Source: JAIBCC01 sp963763855
Lineage (GTDB): Bacteria > Acidobacteriota > Blastocatellia > Pyrinomonadales > Pyrinomonadaceae
Assembly: GCA_963763855.1 (NCBI GenBank)
Contig: CAVXPU010000005.1
Coordinates: 3,286,001-3,350,000, forward strand
Direction of reading: 5' to 3'
DNA: 64,000 nucleotides
Shown here: positions 7,831-17,116 of the stretch, piece by piece
How the letters are laid out: each line of letters starts with the position of its first letter
How positions within the stretch are numbered: the first letter of the stretch is position 1
The notes under the pieces: generated by a model
Database searches by the model: none
What the model was told of the DNA's origin: nothing
The model's input: the letters and a program-made list of their open reading frames with translations, nothing else
Made by a program: the position numbers and the translations under genes

Positions 7831-8852
7831 TATTGATTTTTGCGTGCTGATTGTTGCCCGGTTGCGTCCTGCAATTTTTTGTCTAAATCCACTTCCTCCA
7901 GATTCCATTCGTTTTTCAAAACGAATGCCGTGGCTGGATATGTTTTACCAATCGTAACGGCTTCGGGTGATTGATACGTCAGGCTCATAGTGTATTTCTC
8001 TTTCGGGCGTGTAACTTGAATTCGCAATGGCAGATTTTTATATTCGCCATTTGCCGTTAAATTACCTTCTTTGCCGTAAACAATATCAGATTCAATTTCG
8101 CCTTTTTGGTCAAATAATTGCTGCCGCGACAGACGAATTCCACCGACCCTATCGAACCAGAATCTTCGCAACACTTTCAAATCGCCGGTTTCATCTTTTG
8201 TAATTTCCTCAAGCAAATAATAGCCACGCATAACCATTCTGAGCGGCGAACCTTTTTTTTGCGTCAGGTCTTCTTCGTTCTGAAAAATGGTGCTTTGCAA
8301 ATACATATAATTTGCGTCAGTTGGGCGAATTAATAGTGCGTCAGTAAAATGCTGCGGTCGCAAACTGGCGAACGAACTCGGATTATTCGCTTCATTCAGC
8401 GAATTTTCGGCTAAGCCGCTTTGTAATTTTGAATAATCCGCATTATTTGAGCCTACAATAAATTTCTTAAACTTCCCGCCGCTCTGATCTTTTAAAATCG
8501 CGACGCGGAAATTTTCGCCATTTGAACTCATTTTAGCAAAATCGAATCCTGCAACATTCACACCTAGCAAGATGTTTGCCGGACGTTGAACAACAACATC
8601 TCCATTCACACCAATATAGGTTACCTTGGTTCCGGTTTTGGCAAACGACGTGTCTTCGAACTGCAAAGTCATCTTTGCCCGCATCGAACTCACTTTTGCA
8701 AATCTATTGATTTCGCTAAAAAGTTGCTCCTTTGAAGAATCTTCAACTTTTAACAAAGTCGCAGTACTAGATTTGCCTTTATAAAGCCAAGAGCAGCCGC
8801 TTGAAAATGATAATAAAATTATGATTAATAAATAGGGGATTTTGTTTAACAT
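7830..8852 (-). CDS. LolB-like / DUF4292-like lipoprotein
   Basis: 340 aa from the ATG at 8852, giving a lipoprotein signal (MLNKIPYLLIIILLSFSSGC) with lipobox SSGC, so it is predicted to be lipidated. The mature part starts with KVSSMRAKMTLQFED and contains VVVQRPANILLGVNVAGFDFAKM, resembling LolB/DUF4292 outer-membrane lipoproteins that share the LolA fold. It ends in the overlap with the ATPase start. Together with the ATPase, the small membrane protein and the LolA-like carrier it forms a compact minus-strand cluster. The assignment rests on pattern similarity only. Confidence 0.7.
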   Translation of the reverse strand: MLNKIPYLLIIILLSFSSGCSWLYKGKSSTATLLKVEDSSKEQLFSEINRFAKVSSMRAKMTLQFEDTSFAKTGTKVTYIGVNGDVVVQRPANILLGVNVAGFDFAKMSSNGENFRVAILKDQSGGKFKKFIVGSNNADYSKLQSGLAENSLNEANNPSSFASLRPQHFTDALLIRPTDANYMYLQSTIFQNEEDLTQKKGSPLRMVMRGYYLLEEITKDETGDLKVLRRFWFDRVGGIRLSRQQLFDQKGEIESDIVYGKEGNLTANGEYKNLPLRIQVTRPKEKYTMSLTYQSPEAVTIGKTYPATAFVLKNEWNLEEVDLDKKLQDATGQQSARKNQ

Positions 8853-8964
8853 CAGTTGGTTGTGATGACGAATGCGGCTCGTCTGTTGTCTGTAAAACCT
8901 TGCAGCAAATATCATGTAAACTCCAAAGGTAAAATGATACCATTTACATCTAATATAAGCCAAA

Positions 8965-9003
8965 GACGTGGGTTAGAGAGGTATTTGCCTTCTAAACCAC
9001 GTC
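8965..9003 (-). terminator. Hairpin at the end of the ACIII-cytochrome oxidase operon
   Basis: Arms GACGTGGGTTAGAGAGG and CCTTCTAAACCACGTC pair with a 6-nt loop. It lies about 22 nt downstream of the coxD stop on the operon strand and is followed by only three T, so it may be a processing or RNA-stabilising hairpin or a repeat element rather than a strong terminator. Confidence 0.5.
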
Positions 9004-9025
9004 TAAAATTTGAAATTCGATTGCT

Positions 9026-9352
9026 CTATTTCGTAAAAACGCCCATCCCGCGAGTCATGTAATCCTGCAAAGTAAAAGCAAACATGATCGCCAAAAAAAC
9101 GAAACTTCCGGCTGCTGTCAGCCAAATTAATTTGCTGTTCCACCAAACGTGCATGAAAAAGAGAATAACTGCCGTCATCTTAACAAATGCAATAAATAGT
9201 GCCAACAAAGTGTTTGCTCCTGCAAAAAGGGCTGAATCTAAATCAGTTAAGGCTACAAAATATGTAACAATTGTCGCTACAAATAAGAATCCGAAAACCA
9301 TTATATATCTCGGAATCCCCATGTGTTCGTGTTCATCGTGGTTATCTGACAT
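9026..9352 (-). CDS. coxD: Cytochrome c oxidase subunit IV
   Basis: 108 aa with three hydrophobic segments and a His-rich cytoplasmic N-terminus (MSDNHDEHEHMG). FVKMTAVILFFMHVWWNSK is typical of prokaryotic subunit IV/CtaF proteins. It is the last gene of the long respiratory operon and follows coxC by 3 nt. It has an accessory role in assembly or stability of the haem-copper oxidase and no redox centre. Confidence 0.85.
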   Translation of the reverse strand: MSDNHDEHEHMGIPRYIMVFGFLFVATIVTYFVALTDLDSALFAGANTLLALFIAFVKMTAVILFFMHVWWNSKLIWLTAAGSFVFLAIMFAFTLQDYMTRGMGVFTK

Positions 9353-9355
9353 AAA

Positions 9356-10229
9356 TTAATGACTACCTCCGCTGATAAAATGTCTGCCCAATAAATAAAG
9401 CAACGGGAACAAGAAAATCCAAACAATATCTACAAAGTGCCAATATAATCCTACAACTTCAACAGGTGTGTAATATTCTCCGGAATAGGTATTTCGCCAA
9501 GCCATGAATAAGAGCCAAGCCATAACTCCAAGCCCGACGATCATATGCAGGGCGTGCAATCCCGTCATGGCAAAATATATCCAATAGAAAATACGAATTT
9601 TATCGCCAAACTTTTTAGCATCTATTTCTCCATTGGTGAAATAGCCTAATTTTTCAGATTCAGTCAAGTGTTCCGGATGTTTTGCGATTAATTCCGTTCC
9701 ATAATTCCATTGAAATTGCCCGGTTGGGTTTGAGTAAACGTGTTCCTCTGTCGCAGATTCTACTTTTGGCTCAGCTTTGGATTCGTGTTTTACCTTTGGA
9801 GTTTTCTTATTCCAATCAGCAAAAGGCACCAAGCCGTGATTGTACTTATCAGTATATTCAATCGCTTTCACGCCCAGGAATGTTGCCCCGAAAATCATCG
9901 TCAATACAATCATGATAATCTGCATATTGCGATTACCTTTCTGTGCATAATATACCGTCAGAGCCATCGTCAAACTACTGACGATCAAAACAAGCGTGTT
10001 GATAAATCCCCACAAGGGCATCCAAATGATTACTTCCGGCGGCAAACGCCATCGGAAATTTCGAACGGAATATCAAATAAGCCGTAAAAAGTCCGCCGAA
10101 AAACATTATTTCCTGTGCCAGGAACATCCACATCCCGATTGTATTGGATTCTTCCTGCTGCTTCATATCCTCAAACTGATGTTGCAGTCCGGGCGGATGA
10201 TAATGATGTGCGTTTGTATCTGTTGACAT
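9356..10229 (-). CDS. coxC: Cytochrome c oxidase subunit III, frameshifted
   Basis: The gene is read in two frames. Codons from 10229 encode the N-terminus with helix 1 (NTIGMWMFLAQEIMFFGGLF ... SNHLDA). The frame then breaks near 10010-10020, and from about LWGFINTLVLIVSS the second frame continues through the remaining helices to 9356 (VEVVGLYWHFVDIVWIFLFPL is the conserved C-terminal block). One surplus base in GATGCCCTTGTGGGG accounts for it. The joined product of about 290 aa has normal subunit III length. The rest of the operon is intact, so a sequencing or assembly error is as likely as real damage. A start in the second frame would lack helix 1. Confidence 0.85.
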
Positions 10230-10234
10230 ATGTT

Positions 10235-10347
10235 ATTTGCGATTTTAGATTTACGATTTGCGATTTCTCATTCGTTAGAAAACTTTGAATTTTCTGAATA
10301 ATTTCAGCGATTGACAATAAACCAATCGCAAATCGCAATTTGCAAAT
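10235..10347. repeat. Inverted repeat in the coxA-coxC spacer
   Basis: ATTTACGATTTGCGATT on the left and AATCGCAAATCGCAATTTG on the right form imperfect inverted arms around about 55 nt. This is an unusual interruption of an otherwise tightly packed operon. Confidence 0.5.
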
Positions 10348-10367
10348 TGAAAATTATTTTATTTCAG

Positions 10368-12011
10368 CTAATCCTTTCTAACTCCCAGACCATTGTCTTC
10401 ACTAAAATCATATGCTTCCCAAGTAACAACGGGTGGTTCATAGAAATTTTCAGTTGGCGGCGGCGAAGAAGTTCTCCATTCCAAACCGGGCAAATGCCAT
10501 GGATTATCTCCCGCATCTTTGCCATTGAAAAGCGACATCGTTAAGTAGATTACCGGTAAAATCATTCCAATTGCTAAAACGCCTGCTCCGGCGGTTGAAA
10601 AAATATTCAAAACTTGAAGTTCTTCCGGATAAGAAGCGTAGCGTCGTGGCATTCCCAAATATCCTAAAACAAATTGCGGGAAGAAAGTCAGATTAAATCC
10701 GATAAACGTAAGCATCGCGGAAATTTTGCCCCAAAATTCCGAGTAATGTTTGCCCGTCATTTTCGACCACCAATAATGCAATCCGCCGAGATAACCAATT
10801 ACCGTGCTGCCCACCATTACATAGTGGAAGTGAGCAATAATAAAATAAGTATCGCTCATATGGATGTCCATGCCGCCGGTTCCTAAGAAAAGTCCGGTTA
10901 GTCCGCCCACGAGGAATAATCCTAAAAAACTAAATGCGTAAAGCATTGGAGTATCAAAGGAAATCGATCCTTTATAAAGTGTTGCCGTCCAGTTAAATAC
11001 TTTTACAGCCGATGGCACCGAAACTACCAATGTCAAAATCGAGAAAACAAGTGCTGCGTATACCGATTGTCCGCTAACGAAAAGATGATGTCCCCAAACC
11101 AAAAATCCAATAACTGCAATCGCAATGCTTGAGAACGCAACGAATTCATATCCAAAAATTCTCTTTCTGGAGAAATTTCCAATCAATTCGCTGATAATTC
11201 CCATACTCGGCAAAATCATTATATAAACTGCCGGGTGCGAATAAAACCAGAATAAATGCTGAAATAAAATAGGATCTCCGCCAATCGCCGGATCAAAAAT
11301 TCCGACGTGTGCAACGCGTTCGAGTGTCAGCAAAAGAAGCGTAATTGCGATGACGGGGGTTCCCAAAATCATGATCAGGCTGGTTGCGTAATGCGACCAA
11401 ATGAACAGCGGCAATCTAAACCAAGTCATTCCCGGAGCCCGCATTGTATGGATCGTTACGATAAAATTTAAGCCCGTAAGAATCGACGAAAATCCAATAA
11501 TGAATGCTCCCAGTCCGGTTACGATAACCCAACCATTGGAAAAAGTTGTTGAATATGGTGCGTAAAAAGTCCAACCTGTATCTACTCCGCCATTGAGCAA
11601 CGCAAAAGCGGCAACCAACCCGCCGGCGATATATAAATACCAACTCAATAAATTAATTCTTGGGAAGGCTAAGTCCTTTGCTCCAATCATTAAAGGCACA
11701 AAGAAATTGCCGAGCGTGGCAGGAATCGCAGGTATCAAAAACAAGAAAACCATTATGACGCCATGTGCCGTAAATACACGGTTATACGAAGCTGCTTCCA
11801 AAAGGTCGCTGTTGGGGGTCATTAGTTCGAGACGAATAAGTGCCGCGAAAAATCCACCCAACATAAAAAAGACTGAAACGCTCACGAGATATAGCATTGC
11901 GATTCTTTTATGGTCTTTGGTCAAAAGCCACGAAGCAACGCTGTATCCATTATTCAGATAGTTCAATTCCGGTTTTTTAGTTGTATCTCTTACTTCTATT
12001 ACTTTTTCCAT
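10368..12011 (-). CDS. coxA: caa3-type cytochrome c oxidase subunit I (A2 type)
   Basis: 547 aa, twelve-helix catalytic subunit carrying low-spin haem, high-spin haem and CuB; reduces O2 to water and pumps protons. Recognisable are AHGVIMVFLF with a haem ligand His, WSHYATSL, FYSHPAVYIMILP with the CuB His and cross-linked Tyr, WGHHLFVSG and DTYFIIAHFHYVMVG. The Glu of the D channel (HPEVY in A1 oxidases) is replaced by the YSHPxVY form that defines A2 oxidases such as those of Thermus and Rhodothermus. It starts 2 nt after coxB. Confidence 0.95.
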   Translation of the reverse strand: MEKVIEVRDTTKKPELNYLNNGYSVASWLLTKDHKRIAMLYLVSVSVFFMLGGFFAALIRLELMTPNSDLLEAASYNRVFTAHGVIMVFLFLIPAIPATLGNFFVPLMIGAKDLAFPRINLLSWYLYIAGGLVAAFALLNGGVDTGWTFYAPYSTTFSNGWVIVTGLGAFIIGFSSILTGLNFIVTIHTMRAPGMTWFRLPLFIWSHYATSLIMILGTPVIAITLLLLTLERVAHVGIFDPAIGGDPILFQHLFWFYSHPAVYIMILPSMGIISELIGNFSRKRIFGYEFVAFSSIAIAVIGFLVWGHHLFVSGQSVYAALVFSILTLVVSVPSAVKVFNWTATLYKGSISFDTPMLYAFSFLGLFLVGGLTGLFLGTGGMDIHMSDTYFIIAHFHYVMVGSTVIGYLGGLHYWWSKMTGKHYSEFWGKISAMLTFIGFNLTFFPQFVLGYLGMPRRYASYPEELQVLNIFSTAGAGVLAIGMILPVIYLTMSLFNGKDAGDNPWHLPGLEWRTSSPPPTENFYEPPVVTWEAYDFSEDNGLGVRKD

Positions 12012-12013
12012 AT

Positions 12014-13075
12014 CTACTTACCACCTTTTTCGCCGCCCGTTGTCGCCGGTTTCGCAGTATTCTGATTTGCAGGTGCCGCATTTGGCGTTGTTGAAGGTTT
12101 CGCCATCGGCGTTGCTGTCGTTGGAGCTGCTGTTGTTGTTGTGCTTTGAGATTTGATATAGGCAACAATATGATTTAGCTGATCTTCTGTTATCTGCCCC
12201 TTAAATGTCGGCATGATCGGCTGAAATCCTTCCGCGATTTGACCTTGCGGGTTTAAGATCGAATCTCTAATGTAATTTTCGTCAACATTTACAGTTTGAC
12301 CATTAGTCAGTTTCTGTCCTTTACCGAAAATTCCTTTAAGCGAAGGTCCGCGTCCCGTTGCATTATCCTGGTGACACGAAGCACACCCAAGTTTGTTTTC
12401 AAATAAATCTTGTCCTGCTTCCACCGGAGTTTGATTTGTTAAATTTCCAGCCAGCCAATTGTCGTAATCACGTGGCTCCATAACGTAAACCCAGCCGCCC
12501 ATTCCGGAGTGATTAAGTCCGCAATATTCGGCACAATATAAATGATATTTGCCCGGCTTTGTAGCTTCAAACCACAAATATGTGTAGCGACCCGGAACAA
12601 CGTCCGCTTTTGTACGAAACGCAGGAATATAAACGTCGTGAAGTACGTCTTCCGTGGTCATCACAAGCTTAATTTTTTGCCCGACCGGAACGTGAAGTTC
12701 ATTAATTTCACGTTGTCCATTCCCATGCTGAAATTTCCACATCCATTGTTTTCCGACAACATAAATCTCGGTTGCATCAGCCGGCATCCGATATAAATTA
12801 AAGAAAACGTATGTACCGAAGGCAAAAATCGTCATCGCGATAACGAAAGGAATCGCGGTCCAGGTAATCTCGAGAACATTTGAGCCGTGAATTTCCTGCG
12901 GTACCGCAAATTTTTCTTTTTCACGATATTGAAAGGCAAACAAGGTAACAAAAATGACGACGCCGATGCCAAAAAATAAACATACTGCGATGATGTAAAA
13001 ATATAGAGCATCAACTTGCCACGCAAAGCTCGAAGCCTGATCTGGAAATAATGGAATCCAAGAATTGTTCTGCAT
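12014..13075 (-). CDS. coxB: caa3 oxidase subunit II with fused cytochrome c domain
   Basis: 353 aa. Two N-terminal membrane helices are followed by the CuA cupredoxin domain with ligands in YCAEYCGLNHSGMGG (C-x-E-x-C-x3-H-x2-M). A fused cytochrome c domain follows with CASCH and a distal Met in the IMPTFKGQ region; this fusion defines caa3 oxidases. A low-complexity Thr/Ala/Pro tail of about 50 residues ends the protein. Electrons from ACIII cytochromes enter here. Confidence 0.94.
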   Translation of the reverse strand: MQNNSWIPLFPDQASSFAWQVDALYFYIIAVCLFFGIGVVIFVTLFAFQYREKEKFAVPQEIHGSNVLEITWTAIPFVIAMTIFAFGTYVFFNLYRMPADATEIYVVGKQWMWKFQHGNGQREINELHVPVGQKIKLVMTTEDVLHDVYIPAFRTKADVVPGRYTYLWFEATKPGKYHLYCAEYCGLNHSGMGGWVYVMEPRDYDNWLAGNLTNQTPVEAGQDLFENKLGCASCHQDNATGRGPSLKGIFGKGQKLTNGQTVNVDENYIRDSILNPQGQIAEGFQPIMPTFKGQITEDQLNHIVAYIKSQSTTTTAAPTTATPMAKPSTTPNAAPANQNTAKPATTGGEKGGK

Positions 13076-13131
13076 AACTAAATATATAAAGTGCTAAGGG
13101 TTAATCTAAAATCGATCGACCTATGACGAAT

Positions 13132-14067
13132 TTATCCAATAACTAAATCATTCTCTTTGCTTTTGTTACGCCGCCAAAAAACAAAGAACATCGCTCCCAT
13201 TCCGAGTAGCGTTAAAACTCCGCCAAGACGTACAACATTCAAAATTTGCAATCCATATTTTCCGGTTGCAGGATTATAATGAAAGCAGTAAAGCATTAAT
13301 TGATCCACCGGCGTTCCGATTTTGCTTTCCGCCGATTCCATCACAGCAAATTTTACATCCTTCGGTGCATAATCAATGCCGTATAAATATTTCGACATTT
13401 TGCCTTCAGGAGTAATCACCATGATCGCTCCGGCGTGTGCAAATTGCTTGGTTTGCTCATCCCATTTGTAACCAAATCCTACCGATTTAGTTAATTTATC
13501 AATGGAATCCTGAGTTCCTGTTAAAAAATGCCAGCCATTTTCCGTTTCCGGGCGTGCATAACGCCTAACGTAACTGTCTTTTTTGCTCTTAGCCAAGTCC
13601 GGTTTTTCGTTTTCACGTGCATCAAAGCTGATTGCTACTACATCGAATTCTTTTCCAACGTTGAATGAAAGTCCTTTTATCGAACCCGTCAAACCATTCA
13701 AAACTTCACTACAAAGCATTGGACATTCGTAATAAACAAGAGCCAAAAGCACAGGTCGCTTGCCGAAATATTCACCAAGCTTTACAGTTTTGCCGCTTTC
13801 ATCTTTAAATTCGGTTTCCAGCGGGAGCTGTTCATTGAGCTTTTGCTCAATGCCGACTTCGGCTAAAGCTTTCGGCAATCCGGAATTGGCATCTGCCTGA
13901 TTTGGATCGTAAGTTTTTGGCGAATAAAGTGGTGAATTATAATGTTCAACTCTTTGCCCAAAATCTGTAGATGCAAAAACGGAAATACAAAGAACTAAGA
14001 ACAAAAAACTTCGTAATTGTTTGAAAGTTAAAAAGTTACTACTGCAATTAAAACTAAACTTCTTCAC
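13132..14067 (-). CDS. SCO1/SenC copper chaperone with C-terminal membrane anchor
   Basis: 311 aa from a GTG with AAGGTG upstream. A signal or anchor segment is followed by a thioredoxin-like Sco domain with the copper-binding CPMLC motif (YYECPMLCSEVL) and a His in FAHAGAIMVI. The C-terminus carries an extra membrane helix (LGGVLTLLGMGAMFFVFW), common in ACIII-linked Sco proteins. It inserts copper into the CuA site of coxB, the next gene downstream. Confidence 0.88.
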   Translation of the reverse strand: MKKFSFNCSSNFLTFKQLRSFLFLVLCISVFASTDFGQRVEHYNSPLYSPKTYDPNQADANSGLPKALAEVGIEQKLNEQLPLETEFKDESGKTVKLGEYFGKRPVLLALVYYECPMLCSEVLNGLTGSIKGLSFNVGKEFDVVAISFDARENEKPDLAKSKKDSYVRRYARPETENGWHFLTGTQDSIDKLTKSVGFGYKWDEQTKQFAHAGAIMVITPEGKMSKYLYGIDYAPKDVKFAVMESAESKIGTPVDQLMLYCFHYNPATGKYGLQILNVVRLGGVLTLLGMGAMFFVFWRRNKSKENDLVIG

Positions 14068-14083
14068 CTTTTCACCTTATTCC

Positions 14084-14629
14084 TTAACGCCTTTTTTCTG
14101 TAACCACTCTGCCCGCACTCGCACCCGAGTAAAGTCCGCTGTTTTCGTCGTAATTCTTTTTGGCGTCTGTTTCTGCAACGGTTTTTACACCTTCTTCGAG
14201 CAGGCGTTCTTTTGCTGCTTCAATTGGAAGCGTCACAATCGTTTCCTTACCATTTTCTACAATTTTCTGTCCGTTTTCAGCCTGTTCTTCCCAAATCTTT
14301 TGCAATTCCCACCATTCCGAACGCGGGTCTTTTAATTCGAGATTAATTCTTCCGTTTGGTCCATCAACTCCAAATCCGGGAGCGGCTTGCAGACGTGGTT
14401 CCGGCGGAAGTCTTTCTTCAGGTTTCATACCCATCGGAGCTGCATTTTGCTTATCGGAAGAAACCCAAGCTTCCTCCATTTTGAGCTGCAAATACCACAT
14501 CAATCCAAAAGCAACCGCACAAGTCAAAACCAAGAAAACGGTGGTTATAATGATTCCGGTAAGCTGGATTTCATTTTTTTCGTAGCCTTTGCTCAAATCA
14601 ATTTCAGTTTTCTTTTCGTGTTTCGCCAT
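14084..14629 (-). CDS. ACIII/cox operon membrane protein of unknown function
   Basis: 181 aa from the ATG at 14629, 5 nt after the actF stop. One membrane helix (QLTGIIITTVFLVLTCAVAF) is followed by a polar domain containing LPPEPRLQAAPGFG, ELQKIWEEQ and a Tyr/Gly-rich end. This pattern, an anchored soluble domain with PEPRLQ, appears in several ACIII-cox operons as an unnamed gene between actF and sco. It has no heme motif (CxxCH) or cysteines. Its conserved place argues for a role in assembly or in joining ACIII to the oxidase. Confidence 0.7.
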   Translation of the reverse strand: MAKHEKKTEIDLSKGYEKNEIQLTGIIITTVFLVLTCAVAFGLMWYLQLKMEEAWVSSDKQNAAPMGMKPEERLPPEPRLQAAPGFGVDGPNGRINLELKDPRSEWWELQKIWEEQAENGQKIVENGKETIVTLPIEAAKERLLEEGVKTVAETDAKKNYDENSGLYSGASAGRVVTEKRR

Positions 14630-14633
14630 AAAA

Positions 14634-15839
14634 TTAATGTCCTTGTCCGTGCTGGATAGCATTTTCGGTAAATGGGTCTTGCGGAGGAATCATCGGACGC
14701 TTTTTAAGTTCGCCAAAAAACCACCATAGCCAAAGTCCGCCAATCGCGATCGGACCGACAAAATCCCACGCACTTAAATGAAATGCTCCGCTGTATGCCG
14801 CTTCACCTTCTAAGGCAGTTGGTGCGATCTGATAAAAAAGATCAACAATTCGCATGAATAAAATCAATATCGCCAACATCGACAACCATTTAGCGTTTCG
14901 TTTTATATCACGCGAAAGCAACAAAATAAATGGGAAAGCAAAATGGAAAAGGATTAGAAAAATCCCGATTACGCCCCACATTCCTTTCATACGAGCCAAA
15001 TACCAAGGCGTTTCTTCCGGTAAATTACCGGAATAGATAATCAAAAATTGCGATAGATTGAAATATGCCCAAACCATTACAAGTGCGAGCATTAATTTAC
15101 CGATGTCATGGAAATGTTTCTTGCCAAAAATTCTGTTCATCGGGGCTTTATCAGCCAGATTTGCAGAAAGTGCAATCACGAATGCAAACGCACTCAATGC
15201 CCAGCTCGCAATATACAAAAATCCCCAAATCGTGGAATACCAATGTTTATCGAGCGACATTGTCCAATCGATTGAAGCAAATGTTACAACTAATGCGAAA
15301 ACAACCATTGTCGGTCCGCAAAATCTTGTAGCTTTACCTAAAAACTTGGCTGAATCTTCCGGATTCGTTGTCGCATCTTGCTGAGCAGACCATTTATTGA
15401 GGAAATAAACCATCACAAACCAAATCGCGAAATAAAGAATTGCTCTTAATCCCCACGAAGTCGGGTTTAGATATGGAGCCCTGTGATCAACAATTTTATC
15501 GCCCACAGTCGTTGCCCAATGATATAAATATTGAATCCCGAGCATCAAAGGAGCAAACAAAAACGCAACAAACCAAAGGGTTCGCGAACCTGCTTCAACG
15601 GTTCGGCGGATCACAACTCCCCAGGCACCGCCCGTTAAATATTGCAAAATCAAAATGCCGAGTGAGCCTACGCTGATTCCACCCCAAAAGATAAAGCCCA
15701 AAAGCCACCCTCTCAAGGCTCTTTCAGTATCCATCGAAGCTCCGACTAGCCAAATAATTAACCCAACTGCTCCGATTCCCAAAGCGATTGATTGCCAGCG
15801 ACTAACTTCCGCAGGAGCATAAAGACTATCGTTTGTCAT
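14634..15839 (-). CDS. actF: Alternative complex III subunit ActF (NrfD-like)
   Basis: 401 aa integral membrane protein with about ten hydrophobic segments. The positions WGGISVGSLGILILQYLTGG and YLYHWATTVGDKIVDHRAPYLN are typical of ActF, the second and shorter NrfD-type subunit of ACIII. The start overlaps the actE stop by one base (TAATG), so translation is coupled. It helps form the membrane quinol-binding part with ActC. Confidence 0.9.
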   Translation of the reverse strand: MTNDSLYAPAEVSRWQSIALGIGAVGLIIWLVGASMDTERALRGWLLGFIFWGGISVGSLGILILQYLTGGAWGVVIRRTVEAGSRTLWFVAFLFAPLMLGIQYLYHWATTVGDKIVDHRAPYLNPTSWGLRAILYFAIWFVMVYFLNKWSAQQDATTNPEDSAKFLGKATRFCGPTMVVFALVVTFASIDWTMSLDKHWYSTIWGFLYIASWALSAFAFVIALSANLADKAPMNRIFGKKHFHDIGKLMLALVMVWAYFNLSQFLIIYSGNLPEETPWYLARMKGMWGVIGIFLILFHFAFPFILLLSRDIKRNAKWLSMLAILILFMRIVDLFYQIAPTALEGEAAYSGAFHLSAWDFVGPIAIGGLWLWWFFGELKKRPMIPPQDPFTENAIQHGQGH

Positions 15840-16567
15840 TATTTATTTCCTCCATTGGTATTAGCCGGTTTAACTGTCGTATTTGTTTTCACGTTTGAAC
15901 TCGTATTTGTATTCGCTGAGGGTTTCACTTCAGGCGTCGCAATCGGTTTAGCTTCCGAGGCAGCATTGGGACTTGGAGAAGTCTTCGCTGCAGTAGGATT
16001 TTGGCTGATTTGCAAGGCTCTGATATAAGCAACAATTGCCCATCTATCATTTACCGAAACTTGTGCAGAATAGCCGCTCATCTTGCCCCAACCGTTCGAT
16101 GCTATATCAAAGAAATGTCCAACCGGAGCATTTCGCAAGCGATCATCGTTATAACTCGGCGGCTTTGGATATCCACGGCGGACAATCATTCCATCACCAT
16201 TACCAAATGCACCGTGACAAGCCGAACAAAAAATCTTAAATTTTTTCTCACCTTCGTTTAAAGTCTCTTTAGTTACCGCGATCGGCATTTCCGTAATGTG
16301 GTTCGGAAAAGTAATTTGCTGTCCCTGCTCGTTTGTCTGTGCGGTTCCGGTAGAATTTTCAATCTTACCTGTGTAAAGTGCGACGTTTTCCCGCAAGAAT
16401 CCTCTCGGAATCGTTCCATCCGGTAATTCTCTCGATGCACGTCCATCCTTAAACCAATCGCTTTGTTTATAAACTTTGTATTTCGGTTGATCCTGCATAT
16501 CGTATCGGCAGCCAACGCTGAAAACTATACTAAGCGTAACAATCCACAGTAATTTATTCTTCAACAT
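15839..16567 (-). CDS. actE: Alternative complex III cytochrome c lipoprotein ActE
   Basis: 242 aa. A lipoprotein signal ends in SVGC. A monoheme cytochrome c domain has CSACH and a likely axial Met in NGWGKMSGYSAQV. The N-terminal extension (QSDWFKDGRASRELPDGTI) is typical of ActE, where a conserved arginine-rich segment contacts the partner. The tail is low-complexity Ala/Thr/Pro/Asn. The start overlaps the end of actD by 14 nt. ActE passes electrons from the complex to the caa3 oxidase. Confidence 0.92.
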   Translation of the reverse strand: MLKNKLLWIVTLSIVFSVGCRYDMQDQPKYKVYKQSDWFKDGRASRELPDGTIPRGFLRENVALYTGKIENSTGTAQTNEQGQQITFPNHITEMPIAVTKETLNEGEKKFKIFCSACHGAFGNGDGMIVRRGYPKPPSYNDDRLRNAPVGHFFDIASNGWGKMSGYSAQVSVNDRWAIVAYIRALQISQNPTAAKTSPSPNAASEAKPIATPEVKPSANTNTSSNVKTNTTVKPANTNGGNK

Positions 16568-17087
16568 CGTGAACCTCCTGCGGATTTAGGCTTTCCATAA
16601 ATTTCTTCGTTTCATCGTAGTCAAACTTTTCGTCTTCAGCTTCAATCAAAAGGAAAAACTTGTCGCGAGATGCCAATGCGAAACGCGGCACATTAAATAC
16701 AGGATGATAAGGTTGTGGCAAGCCATTTAAGAGCAACATTCCAAAAACCGCTGTAAAAGCTGCGAGTAAAATAGTCAGTTCATACATTGGCGGAATGAAC
16801 GCGGGCAAACTCCAATTTGGACGACCGGCGACCATAATCGGATATTCGATAACATGCGTCCAATACATTAGTGCGAATCCGACCAAACAGCCCGTAATTC
16901 CACCAGCAAAAACCAAAAATGACAGTATGCTCCTTTTAATGCCAAGTGCTTCATCCATTTCGTGAATAGGAAATGGTGAAAACGCGTCGGTTTTCGTGAA
17001 TCCCGCAAGACGGATTTTCTCCGCCGCATTCACAATAGCCGTCGTGGAATCAAATTCTGCCATCAAGCCGTAAAGTTTTTTATCCAT
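16554..17087 (-). CDS. actD: Alternative complex III subunit ActD (DUF3341)
   Basis: 177 aa with two membrane helices (SILSFLVFAGGITGCLVGFAL and the ELTILLAAFTAVFGMLL region) and the DUF3341 pattern LYGLMAEFDSTTAIVNAAEKIRLAGF, which has a ferredoxin-like start. It is a small structural subunit of ACIII. It lies between actC and actE, with an unusual palindrome-containing gap on the actC side. Confidence 0.92.
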   Translation of the reverse strand: MDKKLYGLMAEFDSTTAIVNAAEKIRLAGFTKTDAFSPFPIHEMDEALGIKRSILSFLVFAGGITGCLVGFALMYWTHVIEYPIMVAGRPNWSLPAFIPPMYELTILLAAFTAVFGMLLLNGLPQPYHPVFNVPRFALASRDKFFLLIEAEDEKFDYDETKKFMESLNPQEVHDVEE

Positions 17088-17116
17088 AACATTTGTTAAT
17101 CGTTAATTAACTTTTT

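Noticed and set aside
9356..10229. Two separate genes, an 84-aa and a 229-aa protein
   Set aside because: Together they form one subunit III sequence with no missing part; a one-base shift explains the split.
14160..14585. 141-aa frame on the plus strand
   Set aside because: Shadow of the ACIII operon membrane protein gene; no motif or ribosome site.
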